DNA of 23,631 nucleotides, from positions 1-23,631 of IMG/VR virus record IMGVR_UViG_3300008450_000459; one strand, written 5' to 3'. The stretch's first letter is position 1. Each line of letters starts with the position of its first letter. The stretch comes from a virus. Made by a program: the position numbers and the translations under genes. Positions 1 to 7,310 of this stretch are shown here, piece after piece. A model generated the notes under the pieces. That model saw only the letters and a list, made by a program, of their open reading frames with translations, made no database searches and had not been told where the DNA came from.

Positions 1-417
1 TGTTGTAGTAGTACTTGATGTAGATGTAGTGGTAGTGCTAGTAGAACTGGTAGTTGTTGTTGTAGATGTAGATGTAGATGTAGAAGTTGATGAAGATGTA
101 GTAGTTGTTGTTGGGTTAAAACAATTAGTTATAGTTTGACAAGTCAATGCATCATTCACTAATGTTATAAACTCAGGAAACTGCTCAATGTTATCTTCTA
201 GATATGTCAAGAACACCTGCGTCACTTCTAAACTACATAAAAAGTTTTCAAGCTTTTGTATAGCTGTAGAAATATCATCACCATTTTGTAAATCCATGCA
301 TATTGCAGAGATTCCATTGTAAAAAAATTGGTCAGAGGTATATGCAGCATTGCAGACAACTCCTGGATTAGAAGCTGTCTCAATACAATTACAATCTTTT
401 AATAAGGTTGACCACAT
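1..417 (-). CDS. Virion-associated protein with Thr/Ser-only tail (partial)
   Basis: The start ATG is at 417, and the reading frame stays open to the window edge, so the C-terminus is missing. The visible 139 residues begin with a roughly 100-residue Cys-containing domain (start MWSTLLKDCNCIE, many Cys spread through it). From about residue 103 onward every residue is Thr or Ser, at least 37 in a row. The gene lies 4 bases downstream of the tail-collar gene in the same direction, so it probably belongs to the virion tail or fibre set. The Thr/Ser run is encoded by ACA/ACT/TCT codons and contains short GTAGAT-type nucleotide repeats (plus-strand reading, about 61-85) that could expand or contract in frame. 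Such tails are usually flexible linkers or possible O-glycan sites. I do not recognise the family and cannot say what follows the linker. Confidence 0.75.
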   Translation of the reverse strand, partial: MWSTLLKDCNCIETASNPGVVCNAAYTSDQFFYNGISAICMDLQNGDDISTAIQKLENFLCSLEVTQVFLTYLEDNIEQFPEFITLVNDALTCQTITNCFNPTTTTTSSSTSTSTSTSTTTTTSSTSTTTTSTSSTTTT

Positions 418-421
418 AGTT

Positions 422-1573
422 TTATGGTATATATATTATGTAATATGCTCCTCTTGAAGGCTGTACGTTATTGTGAGAACCGCCTCCACCATTTGGAACA
501 ATGTTAAGTGAAGTTGTAATTACGCTATTACCTATTCCTGTTTGTCCTGTAGTAGGGTCACTAGTTGATCCAAATAATGCATAACTTGAAGAATTTCCAT
601 AATCTTTAGAATTTACAATACTTGTACCTGGTGTACCTAAAGATTCTTCACTTCCATATGCAACGTTTAAATGGTAGTGTCCTGAATCTACAGATGTTGC
701 AGAAGATCCTAAATGATTATGATTAGGTACTTGTCCCAATCCTAACGTTACTGTGTTTGCTCCATACTCTGTAGTTACTAAATAATTAGGATTTCCAGGT
801 GTAGCAGGATTAACTTCAGGATCTAAAACACTCACTCCCATACCTGTAACTCCTACCACTGTACGACCTCTTAAATCAGGAGTGGCATTATCACCATTAC
901 ATAGATACACCTTTTCCCAATATCCTGTACCTTCTCCTGTAACACTAAGATTATCTCCTGGAGAAGGATAGTTTGAAAGAGAACCAAAATAAGGAATTGC
1001 TGCATAAGGAATCATTCTGTCTTTAGCTTTTGCTAAAAAGTTTTGACTAGTTAAATATGATGCAATAAGACCAGGTAATGCACTTATTTGTACATAAGTT
1101 AGTGGAAGTGTATTTATTAATGTAGTGAATGCAGAATTTAAATTACACAAATTAGTAATTACAGCTTGTACAATATCATGTGTATCTGAAGATGCTGTCA
1201 CTCCTGTCAAACATCCAATTGTGTAGTTTGCGTTAAGTGTAGTGATTGCATTAGTGTTTGCTGTAACTTGTGCTTGTAAATCACACGCAGCTCTTATAAT
1301 TGCTGTAAGCACTTCATTTAATGTGAATCCTGTACATTCTGTACAAGCTGGTAGATATTGTCTCACCACTGTACATATGTAGGAATCATCAATTATTGGT
1401 TTTATCCCTGTACCGTTTATTGCTGGTACAAGAAAGTCAATTATAGCTTGTTCAACAGCAGCAAGAGGATCACCATTGTTAATACCAAGTTCAGGAACAT
1501 CAACTCCTGTATATTTTATGCATTGATCTGAAATAGTTTCAGCACAGCCATTAAAGCAGTTAGTACATGCCAT
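422..1573 (-). CDS. Tail-collar domain fibre / receptor-binding protein
   Basis: This 383-residue protein has two parts. Residues 1-180 are Cys-rich at the start (MACTNCFNGC) and then helical and Thr/Asn-rich, probably the virion-anchoring and shaft section. Residues 187-383 look like a phage tail-collar domain: MIPYAAIPYFGS, then the signature YLCNGDNATPDLRGRTVVG at 223-241, a QVPNHNH motif, and the usual ending HNNVQPSRGAYYIIYIP. Tail-collar domains occur at the tips of short or side tail fibres and in microcystin-dependent-protein-like proteins, where they trimerise and contact the host surface. Its place among the last genes of the structural operon fits a receptor-binding or fibre protein. 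The domain call is strong; the exact virion position is inferred. The ATG at 1573 lies 2 bases after the preceding gene's stop. Confidence 0.85.
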   Translation of the reverse strand: MACTNCFNGCAETISDQCIKYTGVDVPELGINNGDPLAAVEQAIIDFLVPAINGTGIKPIIDDSYICTVVRQYLPACTECTGFTLNEVLTAIIRAACDLQAQVTANTNAITTLNANYTIGCLTGVTASSDTHDIVQAVITNLCNLNSAFTTLINTLPLTYVQISALPGLIASYLTSQNFLAKAKDRMIPYAAIPYFGSLSNYPSPGDNLSVTGEGTGYWEKVYLCNGDNATPDLRGRTVVGVTGMGVSVLDPEVNPATPGNPNYLVTTEYGANTVTLGLGQVPNHNHLGSSATSVDSGHYHLNVAYGSEESLGTPGTSIVNSKDYGNSSSYALFGSTSDPTTGQTGIGNSVITTSLNIVPNGGGGSHNNVQPSRGAYYIIYIP

Positions 1574-1575
1574 GA

Positions 1576-1842
1576 TTATTTAAATTTTAAAAGTTTGATT
1601 TTACTAGCAATCATATTGACAGTGTAGTGTCCTGCATAATCAGGATTACACACTTTATAAGTTAGAATTCTTTTATACATAAGAAGATCTGACAACGCAA
1701 TAGAATTGAAAGATTTATTTAACATGAATACAGTGTTGTTGTATAACACGTTAGATAATTCTGCCACTCTGCAGTCAATCTCATTAATAAGAGAATTTAT
1801 GTTTGCACATTCAGCGCAGTTTGTTAATCTTGGAGAAAGCAT
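1576..1842 (-). CDS. Small unknown protein with Cys-rich N-terminus
   Basis: This 88-residue protein is not a family I recognise. It begins MLSPRLTNCAECANINSL with a CxxC pair, continues as a mostly helical segment, and ends in a basic tail (KIKLLKFK). It starts inside the end of the upstream 39-residue zinc-finger-like gene (19-base overlap) and stops 2 bases before the tail-collar gene, so the three are almost certainly translated from one message. A small protein in this place could be a fibre chaperone or a minor tail component, but that is position-based inference. No transmembrane segment or signal peptide is visible. The plus-strand ORF across the same bases has no supporting context. 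Confidence 0.7.
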   Translation of the reverse strand: MLSPRLTNCAECANINSLINEIDCRVAELSNVLYNNTVFMLNKSFNSIALSDLLMYKRILTYKVCNPDYAGHYTVNMIASKIKLLKFK

Positions 1843-1943
1843 CTTCTTAAGAATTTTGTTAGGGATCTACAAGCTGAACATAAGCCATCTTTTAATTGAC
1901 AGCCACATCCAACCTTTGTTCCACAATTTCGACAAATTGCCAT
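1824..1943 (-). CDS. 39-residue zinc-finger-like mini-protein
   Basis: A very short gene fills what would otherwise be a gap between two structural genes. It reads MAICRNCGTKVGCGCQ at the start and has seven Cys in 39 residues (positions 4, 7, 13, 15, 22, 25, 35). The pairs CRNC, CGC and CSAC are spaced like a small zinc-binding knuckle, followed by a basic helix (RSLTKFLRR). The start ATG at 1943 lies just upstream of the preceding gene's stop (1946-1948), and its end overlaps the next gene by 19 bases, as expected for a coupled operon gene. The Cys spacing and the tight packing are the main evidence that it is real. Its role is unknown; it might be a structural or assembly zinc protein. Confidence 0.65.
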   Translation of the reverse strand: MAICRNCGTKVGCGCQLKDGLCSACRSLTKFLRRCFLQD

Positions 1944-1945
1944 AG

Positions 1946-2509
1946 TTAACTGAAGTTAGTTAAGTAATTAGTACCCGAGCATCCACAATCATTTTTCATA
2001 AAAGAAGTTAATTGTTTACTTGCTTGGTTGTAAAGTTTATTAGCTTCAACTATTGCGCAGTTATTAGCTGCTGCAATTGCTCCTTGAATAAAGAAGTATA
2101 TTGAATTAAGTTCAACTTTTGATTGAGTTTTAATTGCTCTATCACATTCCATCATATCGAGTCTCATAAAAGCTTCATCAAATCTTTGTTGAAGTTTATC
2201 TACTCTCATAAATGACTTTTCTACATAGTTTTCATATGCAGGAGCTATTGAATATTTCAAATGATACACCCCATCAGGAAGAGGTTGGTTGACACCAGCT
2301 GCTGTAATTTGTAAACTTGATGATGTAAAGATATTAAAATTATTTACATTAAATGGAATATTTACCACATCAAATCCTGGAACAGTTATTTCTATTGTAG
2401 GATTGGTTACAACTGGAGGGTCATTTGGATACGTAGAAGCATCAACCACATTTAATGTATTGATATTGTACGTAGGAACTACTAATATGTCTAAGTTTAA
2501 TGTTGGCAT
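1946..2509 (-). CDS. Structural protein with beta N-terminus and helical C-terminus
   Basis: This protein of 187 residues has no family I can name. Residues 1-95 look like a beta-sandwich (alternating hydrophobics, many Val/Ile/Pro/Asn, phrases such as IEITVPGFDVVNIPF and LPDGVYHLKYSI). Residues about 96-165 are helical (VEKSFMRVDKLQQRFDEAFM and following). The end contains a CGC pair (NDCGCSGTNY). A beta module followed by a helical bundle suits a tail-tip or fibre-attachment adaptor, and the gene sits between the Cys/Thr-rich virion protein and the collar fibre. Translation begins 7 bases after the T-tract of a terminator-like hairpin (2516-2560), so its expression may depend on read-through from the upstream gene. 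Confidence 0.75.
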   Translation of the reverse strand: MPTLNLDILVVPTYNINTLNVVDASTYPNDPPVVTNPTIEITVPGFDVVNIPFNVNNFNIFTSSSLQITAAGVNQPLPDGVYHLKYSIAPAYENYVEKSFMRVDKLQQRFDEAFMRLDMMECDRAIKTQSKVELNSIYFFIQGAIAAANNCAIVEANKLYNQASKQLTSFMKNDCGCSGTNYLTNFS

Positions 2510-2515
2510 GTTTTT

Positions 2516-2560
2516 AAAAAAATAATGCCAGAGGATTGAGAATTATCCTCTCCTCTGGCA
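2516..2560 (-). terminator. Intrinsic terminator after the 391-residue virion gene
   Basis: In the minus direction a 9-base-pair perfect stem (2552-2560 with 2526-2534, TGCCAGAGG/CCTCTGGCA) is followed by TTA and seven T (2516-2522). That is the classic form of a factor-independent terminator. Inside it, AGGAT/ATCCT can form a competing smaller stem. It lies between the stop at 2585 and the next start at 2509, so it would reduce transcription of the tail-tip genes relative to the upstream virion gene. Confidence 0.75.
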
Positions 2561-2584
2561 TAGGTTTATTAATTACTAGATTGA

Positions 2585-3760
2585 TTAAGGAATCAATGTA
2601 GAAGTGGTTGTAGTTGTACTTGGAGGAACACCAGTAGTAGTGGTAGTTGTAGTGATACAAACTCCAGACTCGTCTACAATAGTTCCTAACAATTCTGTTA
2701 ATGCAGAATCAACATCTGTTTCAATTTGTGAACCTGTAGGAACAGCAATGATTACTTGAGAGTCTTGCATAATGTAATCTCCCCATTGGTAAGCAGCTCT
2801 ATCATACTCATTAAATTTAATGTAATATGTAGTGTAGTTAGTACCATCAGAAACCCAGCTTTCGAAGTTACCGTTATACCCAACCATTCTGTATAGGTGT
2901 TTTAAGTAACCTGCTTGGTAGCTGTAGAAGTTTTTCTCTAACTGGATGATTTCGTCAGAAGTACCTCTTGCGTAGTTAGAACGTTGTGTGATTACTGGAT
3001 TAGCAACAATGTTACAATTATCAGCAACGATAAAGTCAGCTGTAGTTGCAGGACCACTGTATACAAATGTACGGAACCACATTCTGTCATATTCGTAAGG
3101 GAAAGCAGCAACGTCACATGGTTGTCCATATTTAGTTAATGGTTTCTCACCAATACGAAGAATTGTACCTCCAACATTTTCAAATGTGTAGAAATTATTC
3201 AATGAAATGTTGTCAGGGTTGATACCAGGAGCTTGTTGAGTTAATTTAGCAATAAATGCATCAATTAAAGCACTTACATCAACTGTATCACATGGATCAG
3301 CACCACAATCACAACATGGAGCTTGTACTGTTACAGATCTTGTAAATCCGTTAAAATACAATGTATCCAAGTAAGAAGAGTGAGCACGTAATGTTAATGT
3401 AACAACATCTCCACAATGTACAGTCCATCCACTTACATCTGTAATTTGAGTTACAGGAGTTGGACATCCAGATACTTTGTAAAATTCAGTTACATTTGAT
3501 TTACAAGAAGAACCTGTAGGACATCCAGCAATTTTGTCTGAACGTTTAGTTCCTTGTAAATAGGTATTTTCTCTACCTTGAGCTACATAGAAATAGTTTC
3601 CTGTAGCAGAATCACCTGGATCAATAGTAGAATAGTCTGCGTTAAAGAACCCTACTTGACCAGCAGTTAAATCTTGTGTAGCATTTACTCCTGCACCTGT
3701 GGTAGCAATATCCTCGCCAACAGGGACTACAAAGAGCGTGTTTAATGAAAAATCAGCCAT
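2585..3760 (-). CDS. Cys-rich virion protein with Thr-rich C-terminal tail
   Basis: The product is 391 residues, starting MADFSLNTLFVVPVGEDI. The body is beta-rich and contains clusters of Cys (CPTGSSCKS, a CCDCGADPC cluster around residue 150), then a section rich in Tyr and Phe. The last 25 residues hold two Thr runs separated by GVPPS. It follows the neck-like gene at 26 bases and ends 25 bases before a strong terminator, so it is likely expressed at high level, as expected for a major virion protein such as a tail-tube or head-decoration component. That role is inferred from position, size and the terminator only; I do not recognise the family. The Thr tail resembles that of the partial gene at 1-417, so the two may share a way of being modified or displayed. 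Confidence 0.8.
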   Translation of the reverse strand: MADFSLNTLFVVPVGEDIATTGAGVNATQDLTAGQVGFFNADYSTIDPGDSATGNYFYVAQGRENTYLQGTKRSDKIAGCPTGSSCKSNVTEFYKVSGCPTPVTQITDVSGWTVHCGDVVTLTLRAHSSYLDTLYFNGFTRSVTVQAPCCDCGADPCDTVDVSALIDAFIAKLTQQAPGINPDNISLNNFYTFENVGGTILRIGEKPLTKYGQPCDVAAFPYEYDRMWFRTFVYSGPATTADFIVADNCNIVANPVITQRSNYARGTSDEIIQLEKNFYSYQAGYLKHLYRMVGYNGNFESWVSDGTNYTTYYIKFNEYDRAAYQWGDYIMQDSQVIIAVPTGSQIETDVDSALTELLGTIVDESGVCITTTTTTTGVPPSTTTTTSTLIP

Positions 3761-3785
3761 TTTATTTATTTATTAAAGTTAAAAA

Positions 3786-4517
3786 TTATTCGTTTGTTTG
3801 TATTCTATATGCTGCATTTTGTACAGCACTTTGATTTTCTGTGAACATTGCTAGGTTCTGCACTGTTAAATCTAACAACTCATCTTCTAGATATGTTTCT
3901 AATTCGCAATCTACATCTTCAGAAGCAGTTCCATCAAACTTGATATATCCTTCTTTATCAATGTAAACTGGATATCTCATATAACTCACACATATTTCTT
4001 TAGGAGTAAATGTTCCATCTGTAAATATGCTTATCTCATCTGAAGATAATATGTTAAATGTTTCTTGATATTCAAAACTTGGTTTGTAATGATCGTTGTT
4101 TAAAATAAACTGTAGATCACCATGTTTAGCAAGATCCCGATTGATCCAAATTCTTCTATCCTTACATTTTCCTTTATCAGCTAAAACATATGAATCTATA
4201 TAGAACATATATTTAGGAACTAGAGCATGAATGTCTGCACTATATTCATGTAAGATTGGATTCTTTAACACCAACGGTAATATTCCATTCTCATAAGATA
4301 TTACAAGACTCTGTAAGTCTTCATATCTTTTCTTAAATGAATCAAGTCCCATTTGACTTACAGTGCTAATGTTATCAATCTTCTGCTTTATCAACTTAAT
4401 CTGTGCCTCATTTAGAGCTAAGATTTTATCTTCAAGCTGAATTTGTTGATGAGCATTAGTTGATAGCTTATTTAGACGTTGGTCAATTTTATATAATAAA
4501 CTATCTACTGGTATCAT
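3786..4517 (-). CDS. Candidate head-tail connector (neck/adaptor) protein
   Basis: This 243-residue protein has an N-terminal coiled-coil-like stretch (about residues 5-75, KIDQRLNKLSTNAHQQIQLE and onward). A mixed domain follows, with a phrase common in phage neck adaptors: VSYMRYPVYIDKEGYIKF, then an acidic stretch (DVDCELETYLEDELLDL) and a final helix containing AVQNAAYRIQTNE. Adaptor proteins of portal-based phages often combine a strand of the 'sYirkP..id..g' kind with a helix near the end that docks on the portal. The gene lies downstream of capsid and portal genes, as expected. This is recognition of a pattern rather than a firm family match. It begins 26 bases after the preceding gene's stop. 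Confidence 0.7.
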   Translation of the reverse strand: MIPVDSLLYKIDQRLNKLSTNAHQQIQLEDKILALNEAQIKLIKQKIDNISTVSQMGLDSFKKRYEDLQSLVISYENGILPLVLKNPILHEYSADIHALVPKYMFYIDSYVLADKGKCKDRRIWINRDLAKHGDLQFILNNDHYKPSFEYQETFNILSSDEISIFTDGTFTPKEICVSYMRYPVYIDKEGYIKFDGTASEDVDCELETYLEDELLDLTVQNLAMFTENQSAVQNAAYRIQTNE

Positions 4518-4542
4518 ATTTTATATTTTTTTAAACTAGCTA

Positions 4543-5511
4543 CTAAATAGCAGCTAGTTTTTTACCTTTTAATTTTTGTTCAAGAGTGATTAGTTCATCT
4601 TGATTATCATCATCGATTAAGAATTTCACTAAAGCTTCTTCATCGTTTGCAATTTCAAATTCTCCTTCATAAACTCTACCGTTCGGTTTCACTCTATAAA
4701 TTGAATGATTAATTGCTTGTTTAACTAAATCTTTAATATGGAGCAGGTTTTCTTTCATGTCAGCAAATCTATTAAACACTTCAACAGGGTTTAATCCTTG
4801 GAAAGATCCTGTTTTAAACTCTGCTTGTTTTAAAACATTATCCACCTGATTGTAGACAATCTCTTCTTTGGTATCCTCTGTTACTGGAAGTCCTAAAAGT
4901 CTTGCCACTTTACGTTTCTTCTCAGGAGTCATAGCGTCAAACTTAACAATTGCTTTATTGATCAATTGTTTTTTCTTAAAGATTATTCCACTTTCAATAT
5001 CCTCATCAACAACATAAAATTGTGTATCTGCAGGAAATTCTCCTCTTTCCCATGCTTGGTAAGAACTTGCAATAGTTGGATGAACTCTTAACCAAGAAAA
5101 TGCTAATTCTTGAAAAGCAACAGCGAAATCAAAAAAGTTATCACCATCTAAAAGTTTAACAGGTTGTACGTGTGTGTAGTCTTCTGTAGAAGTAGATAAT
5201 CCATAGTTCCAAAATTTAGATCTTGGTCCTAAATCAATATCTCCTAATGCAGCTTCTAGCTTATCACGTAGTTTAGTAACTCTTTCAATTTCCAACTCTC
5301 TTTCTGTAGGATCTGAAATTCTTTTGATGTAACTAGCGTTTGGATCAAGTCCTGTTCTATATTGTCCATCAAGTTCTTTGTAAGGGTATTTGAAAACTCC
5401 TGTTCCAGGAATTCTTGTCATACCTTTTGATGCAAGATTACTTTGCATAGTTTGCAACTGTGAAGTTGTGTACTCTTTCTTTAACGTAGAGATCTTCCCT
5501 ATTCTGCCCAT
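4543..5511 (-). CDS. Unknown head-region structural protein
   Basis: The product is 322 residues, basic at the N-terminus (MGRIGKISTLKKEYTTSQL) and strongly charged and helical throughout, with a run of acidic residues near the end (FLIDDDNQDELITLEQKL) and a Lys-rich finish (KGKKLAAI). I do not recognise the family. It is the first gene after the capsid gene, separated from it by a 202-base hairpin-rich gap, so candidates are a head-completion, cargo or internal head protein. The start is ATG at 5511 in the context AACTACATTATG, which also precedes two other minus-strand genes here and supports this start. No membrane segment or signal peptide is visible. Confidence 0.75.
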   Translation of the reverse strand: MGRIGKISTLKKEYTTSQLQTMQSNLASKGMTRIPGTGVFKYPYKELDGQYRTGLDPNASYIKRISDPTERELEIERVTKLRDKLEAALGDIDLGPRSKFWNYGLSTSTEDYTHVQPVKLLDGDNFFDFAVAFQELAFSWLRVHPTIASSYQAWERGEFPADTQFYVVDEDIESGIIFKKKQLINKAIVKFDAMTPEKKRKVARLLGLPVTEDTKEEIVYNQVDNVLKQAEFKTGSFQGLNPVEVFNRFADMKENLLHIKDLVKQAINHSIYRVKPNGRVYEGEFEIANDEEALVKFLIDDDNQDELITLEQKLKGKKLAAI

Positions 5512-5549
5512 AATGTAGTTATTTAATTATAATTTGGTTTTAATTTAGA

Positions 5550-5703
5550 AGAGTGTTCCCATCGAAGGGAATGCGACTGGTAAACCAATCCATCACTCTA
5601 GTTTGAGATCAATCCCCTCTAGGAGGGAGTGGGTGTGAGGGGATCTTTCTCGGATAAATGAGTTACTCTGGGACGCTGTTCTAATGGGTAGCGTAGCAAC
5701 TAC
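5550..5703 (-). ncRNA. Structured intergenic RNA candidate downstream of capsid gene
   Basis: The 202-base gap between the capsid gene and the next gene is far more structured than other gaps here. An outer stem AGAGTG (5550-5555) with CACTCT (5594-5599) encloses two hairpins: TTCCC (5556-5560) with GGGAA (5567-5571), and TGG/CCA around 5578-5588. Next comes an 8-pair stem ATCCCCTC (5612-5619) with GAGGGGAT (5637-5644), and then ACGCT (5673-5677) with AGCGT (5690-5694), which can alternatively pair as GTAG (5688-5691) with CTAC (5700-5703). It is richer in G and C than its surroundings. I see no ORF in it. It may be a 3' UTR stabiliser, a processing site, a regulatory leader for the next gene, or a free small RNA. 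Strand is inferred from the flanking genes. Confidence 0.5.
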
Positions 5704-5713
5704 TTTTTTATTA

Positions 5714-7282
5714 TTAGAATTGTGGGATTTCTTCGATCAACACAGTTCTTGACAAATCTTCAATGAATACGTCACATCTGTCTTTCATCCAGATTTCGTA
5801 TCCTGGGAATTTGTTAGCTGAACTCATACCTTGTGACTTAGCAAAACCTAAGTGGTGACGAGTACCATCAATATAACCCCAAGTCATAGAAGGAGCACCT
5901 TTCATTCTCACTTCACGAATGTTATTTACCATTGAACCATCAGACATTGGAGACACATCAAACACCATAAATACTGGAGTAGATTTTTTGTTTTGTCCAA
6001 ACTCTAAGTTAGATTGTGGTAAATCTAATTCTTTCAAGTGGATTAATTCAACTCTACCAGTCTCACGAGTTACCATTGCATCAAATGCAAAGTTGTAAGT
6101 GATATGTTGTCCTTCTCCTTGTAAATATCTGTTTCCAGAATCAGCCATAAATGTAAGACCTGAATTCAATGCATCATTTTTCAAAGCTTGTTGGAATACA
6201 TCGAATCCAGCTTCGTTGGTGTACATTTTAACTCTTCTGTCTTTTACATCCACACGTCTGTAGAATAAATCTCCAAATACTGAACGAATCAAGTTAGCAG
6301 AAAATTCACCTCTGTTGTATTGTACTAAGTTACCATTGTTTCTCATTCTGTGGTAAACAACAGCAGATGTACGTTTAACTTCTTGTTTAGAACCGTTAGT
6401 TTTCACTGTACCTGGTTTAGCCCAGATCATACGTTTAACTTTCAACTCTAACATAGACTTACGCATCCAGAACTCGATGAACGGTTCCCATTTAACATCA
6501 TTACGAGTTAAAGGTAATTGGTTACGTCTTTGTGGAGCATATACTAAAATGTCAAGTGGCTTACCAGAAGCATCTCTCATCATTTTGTCATCAGCCCATT
6601 CAGTGATTTTGTGCTCATAACCATATGCAGAACCTAATGATTCAAACATAGTGATTTTTTCACCCAATCTTGGTAATCCTAATAAGTCTTGATCAAATTC
6701 TCCAATAGCAGCATCAACCAATTCTAATTCAATACCTACTTGTAAGAATGTAGAAGATACAAAATCAACAACAGGATTGTCAGTTACTAATGTAAATGAA
6801 TACAAGAATCCCATGTTCCAGTTGATTGGATCTTTGGTTACATAGAATCTAGGACCATATTGACGAGATCCAACTGATACAATGGCATTTTTAGAGAACT
6901 CATTAGTATCTAATACTAATTGGAATTCTTGACCATCAATACCTGGTTTACCACTACCTTCTTCTAAGATGGCAGTTAAACTTGCAGGGATATCAATAAT
7001 TTTTGGGAATTTGTAAGGAACTTGAATATCCCATTTCCAAGCATCACTATTATTATCAATGTAATAAGGAGTGGACTTGTTAATCATATCTAAGAAGTCA
7101 TTGCTGTACAATGAGCTCTGAGTATACAAACTGATGATTTTTTTATCATAGTCTGCAGGTTCTGTAGAGTGAAAAGACTCTAAGTGGTTTGAGTCGGTTA
7201 ATTTACCAACAGCACGTTTGTCCATAGAGGCAACACGAGCGTAAGTAAAACCAGTTAAACCAGGAATAGTTTGAATTGACAT
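5714..7282 (-). CDS. Major capsid protein
   Basis: The product is 522 residues, in the range for large HK97-fold capsid proteins of Bacteroidota phages. It starts MSIQTIPGLTGFTYARVA, has no Cys-rich or low-complexity parts, and alternates beta strands and short helices as in capsid proteins (for example WKWDIQVPYKFPKIIDIPAS, then VGSRQYGPRFYVTKDPINW and GHQ-free aromatic-rich loops). It follows the portal and an acidic scaffold-like gene in the usual head-gene order, which is the main support. Codon usage looks well adapted (regular CCA, GTA, AGA), consistent with a highly expressed gene. The gene is preceded 28 bases upstream by the scaffold-like gene and followed by the structured gap. The assignment rests on size and order; a structure prediction would settle it. 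Confidence 0.75.
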   Translation of the reverse strand: MSIQTIPGLTGFTYARVASMDKRAVGKLTDSNHLESFHSTEPADYDKKIISLYTQSSLYSNDFLDMINKSTPYYIDNNSDAWKWDIQVPYKFPKIIDIPASLTAILEEGSGKPGIDGQEFQLVLDTNEFSKNAIVSVGSRQYGPRFYVTKDPINWNMGFLYSFTLVTDNPVVDFVSSTFLQVGIELELVDAAIGEFDQDLLGLPRLGEKITMFESLGSAYGYEHKITEWADDKMMRDASGKPLDILVYAPQRRNQLPLTRNDVKWEPFIEFWMRKSMLELKVKRMIWAKPGTVKTNGSKQEVKRTSAVVYHRMRNNGNLVQYNRGEFSANLIRSVFGDLFYRRVDVKDRRVKMYTNEAGFDVFQQALKNDALNSGLTFMADSGNRYLQGEGQHITYNFAFDAMVTRETGRVELIHLKELDLPQSNLEFGQNKKSTPVFMVFDVSPMSDGSMVNNIREVRMKGAPSMTWGYIDGTRHHLGFAKSQGMSSANKFPGYEIWMKDRCDVFIEDLSRTVLIEEIPQF

Positions 7283-7310
7283 TTTATTAATCGTTTTTAG
7301 TTATTATTAT

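Noticed and set aside
5520-5713. A tRNA in the gap after the capsid gene
   Set aside because: The TTCCC/GGGAA hairpin with a CTTCGATG-like loop on the minus strand looked like a T-arm, but its loop size and stem do not fit, and no anticodon or acceptor arms could be drawn.
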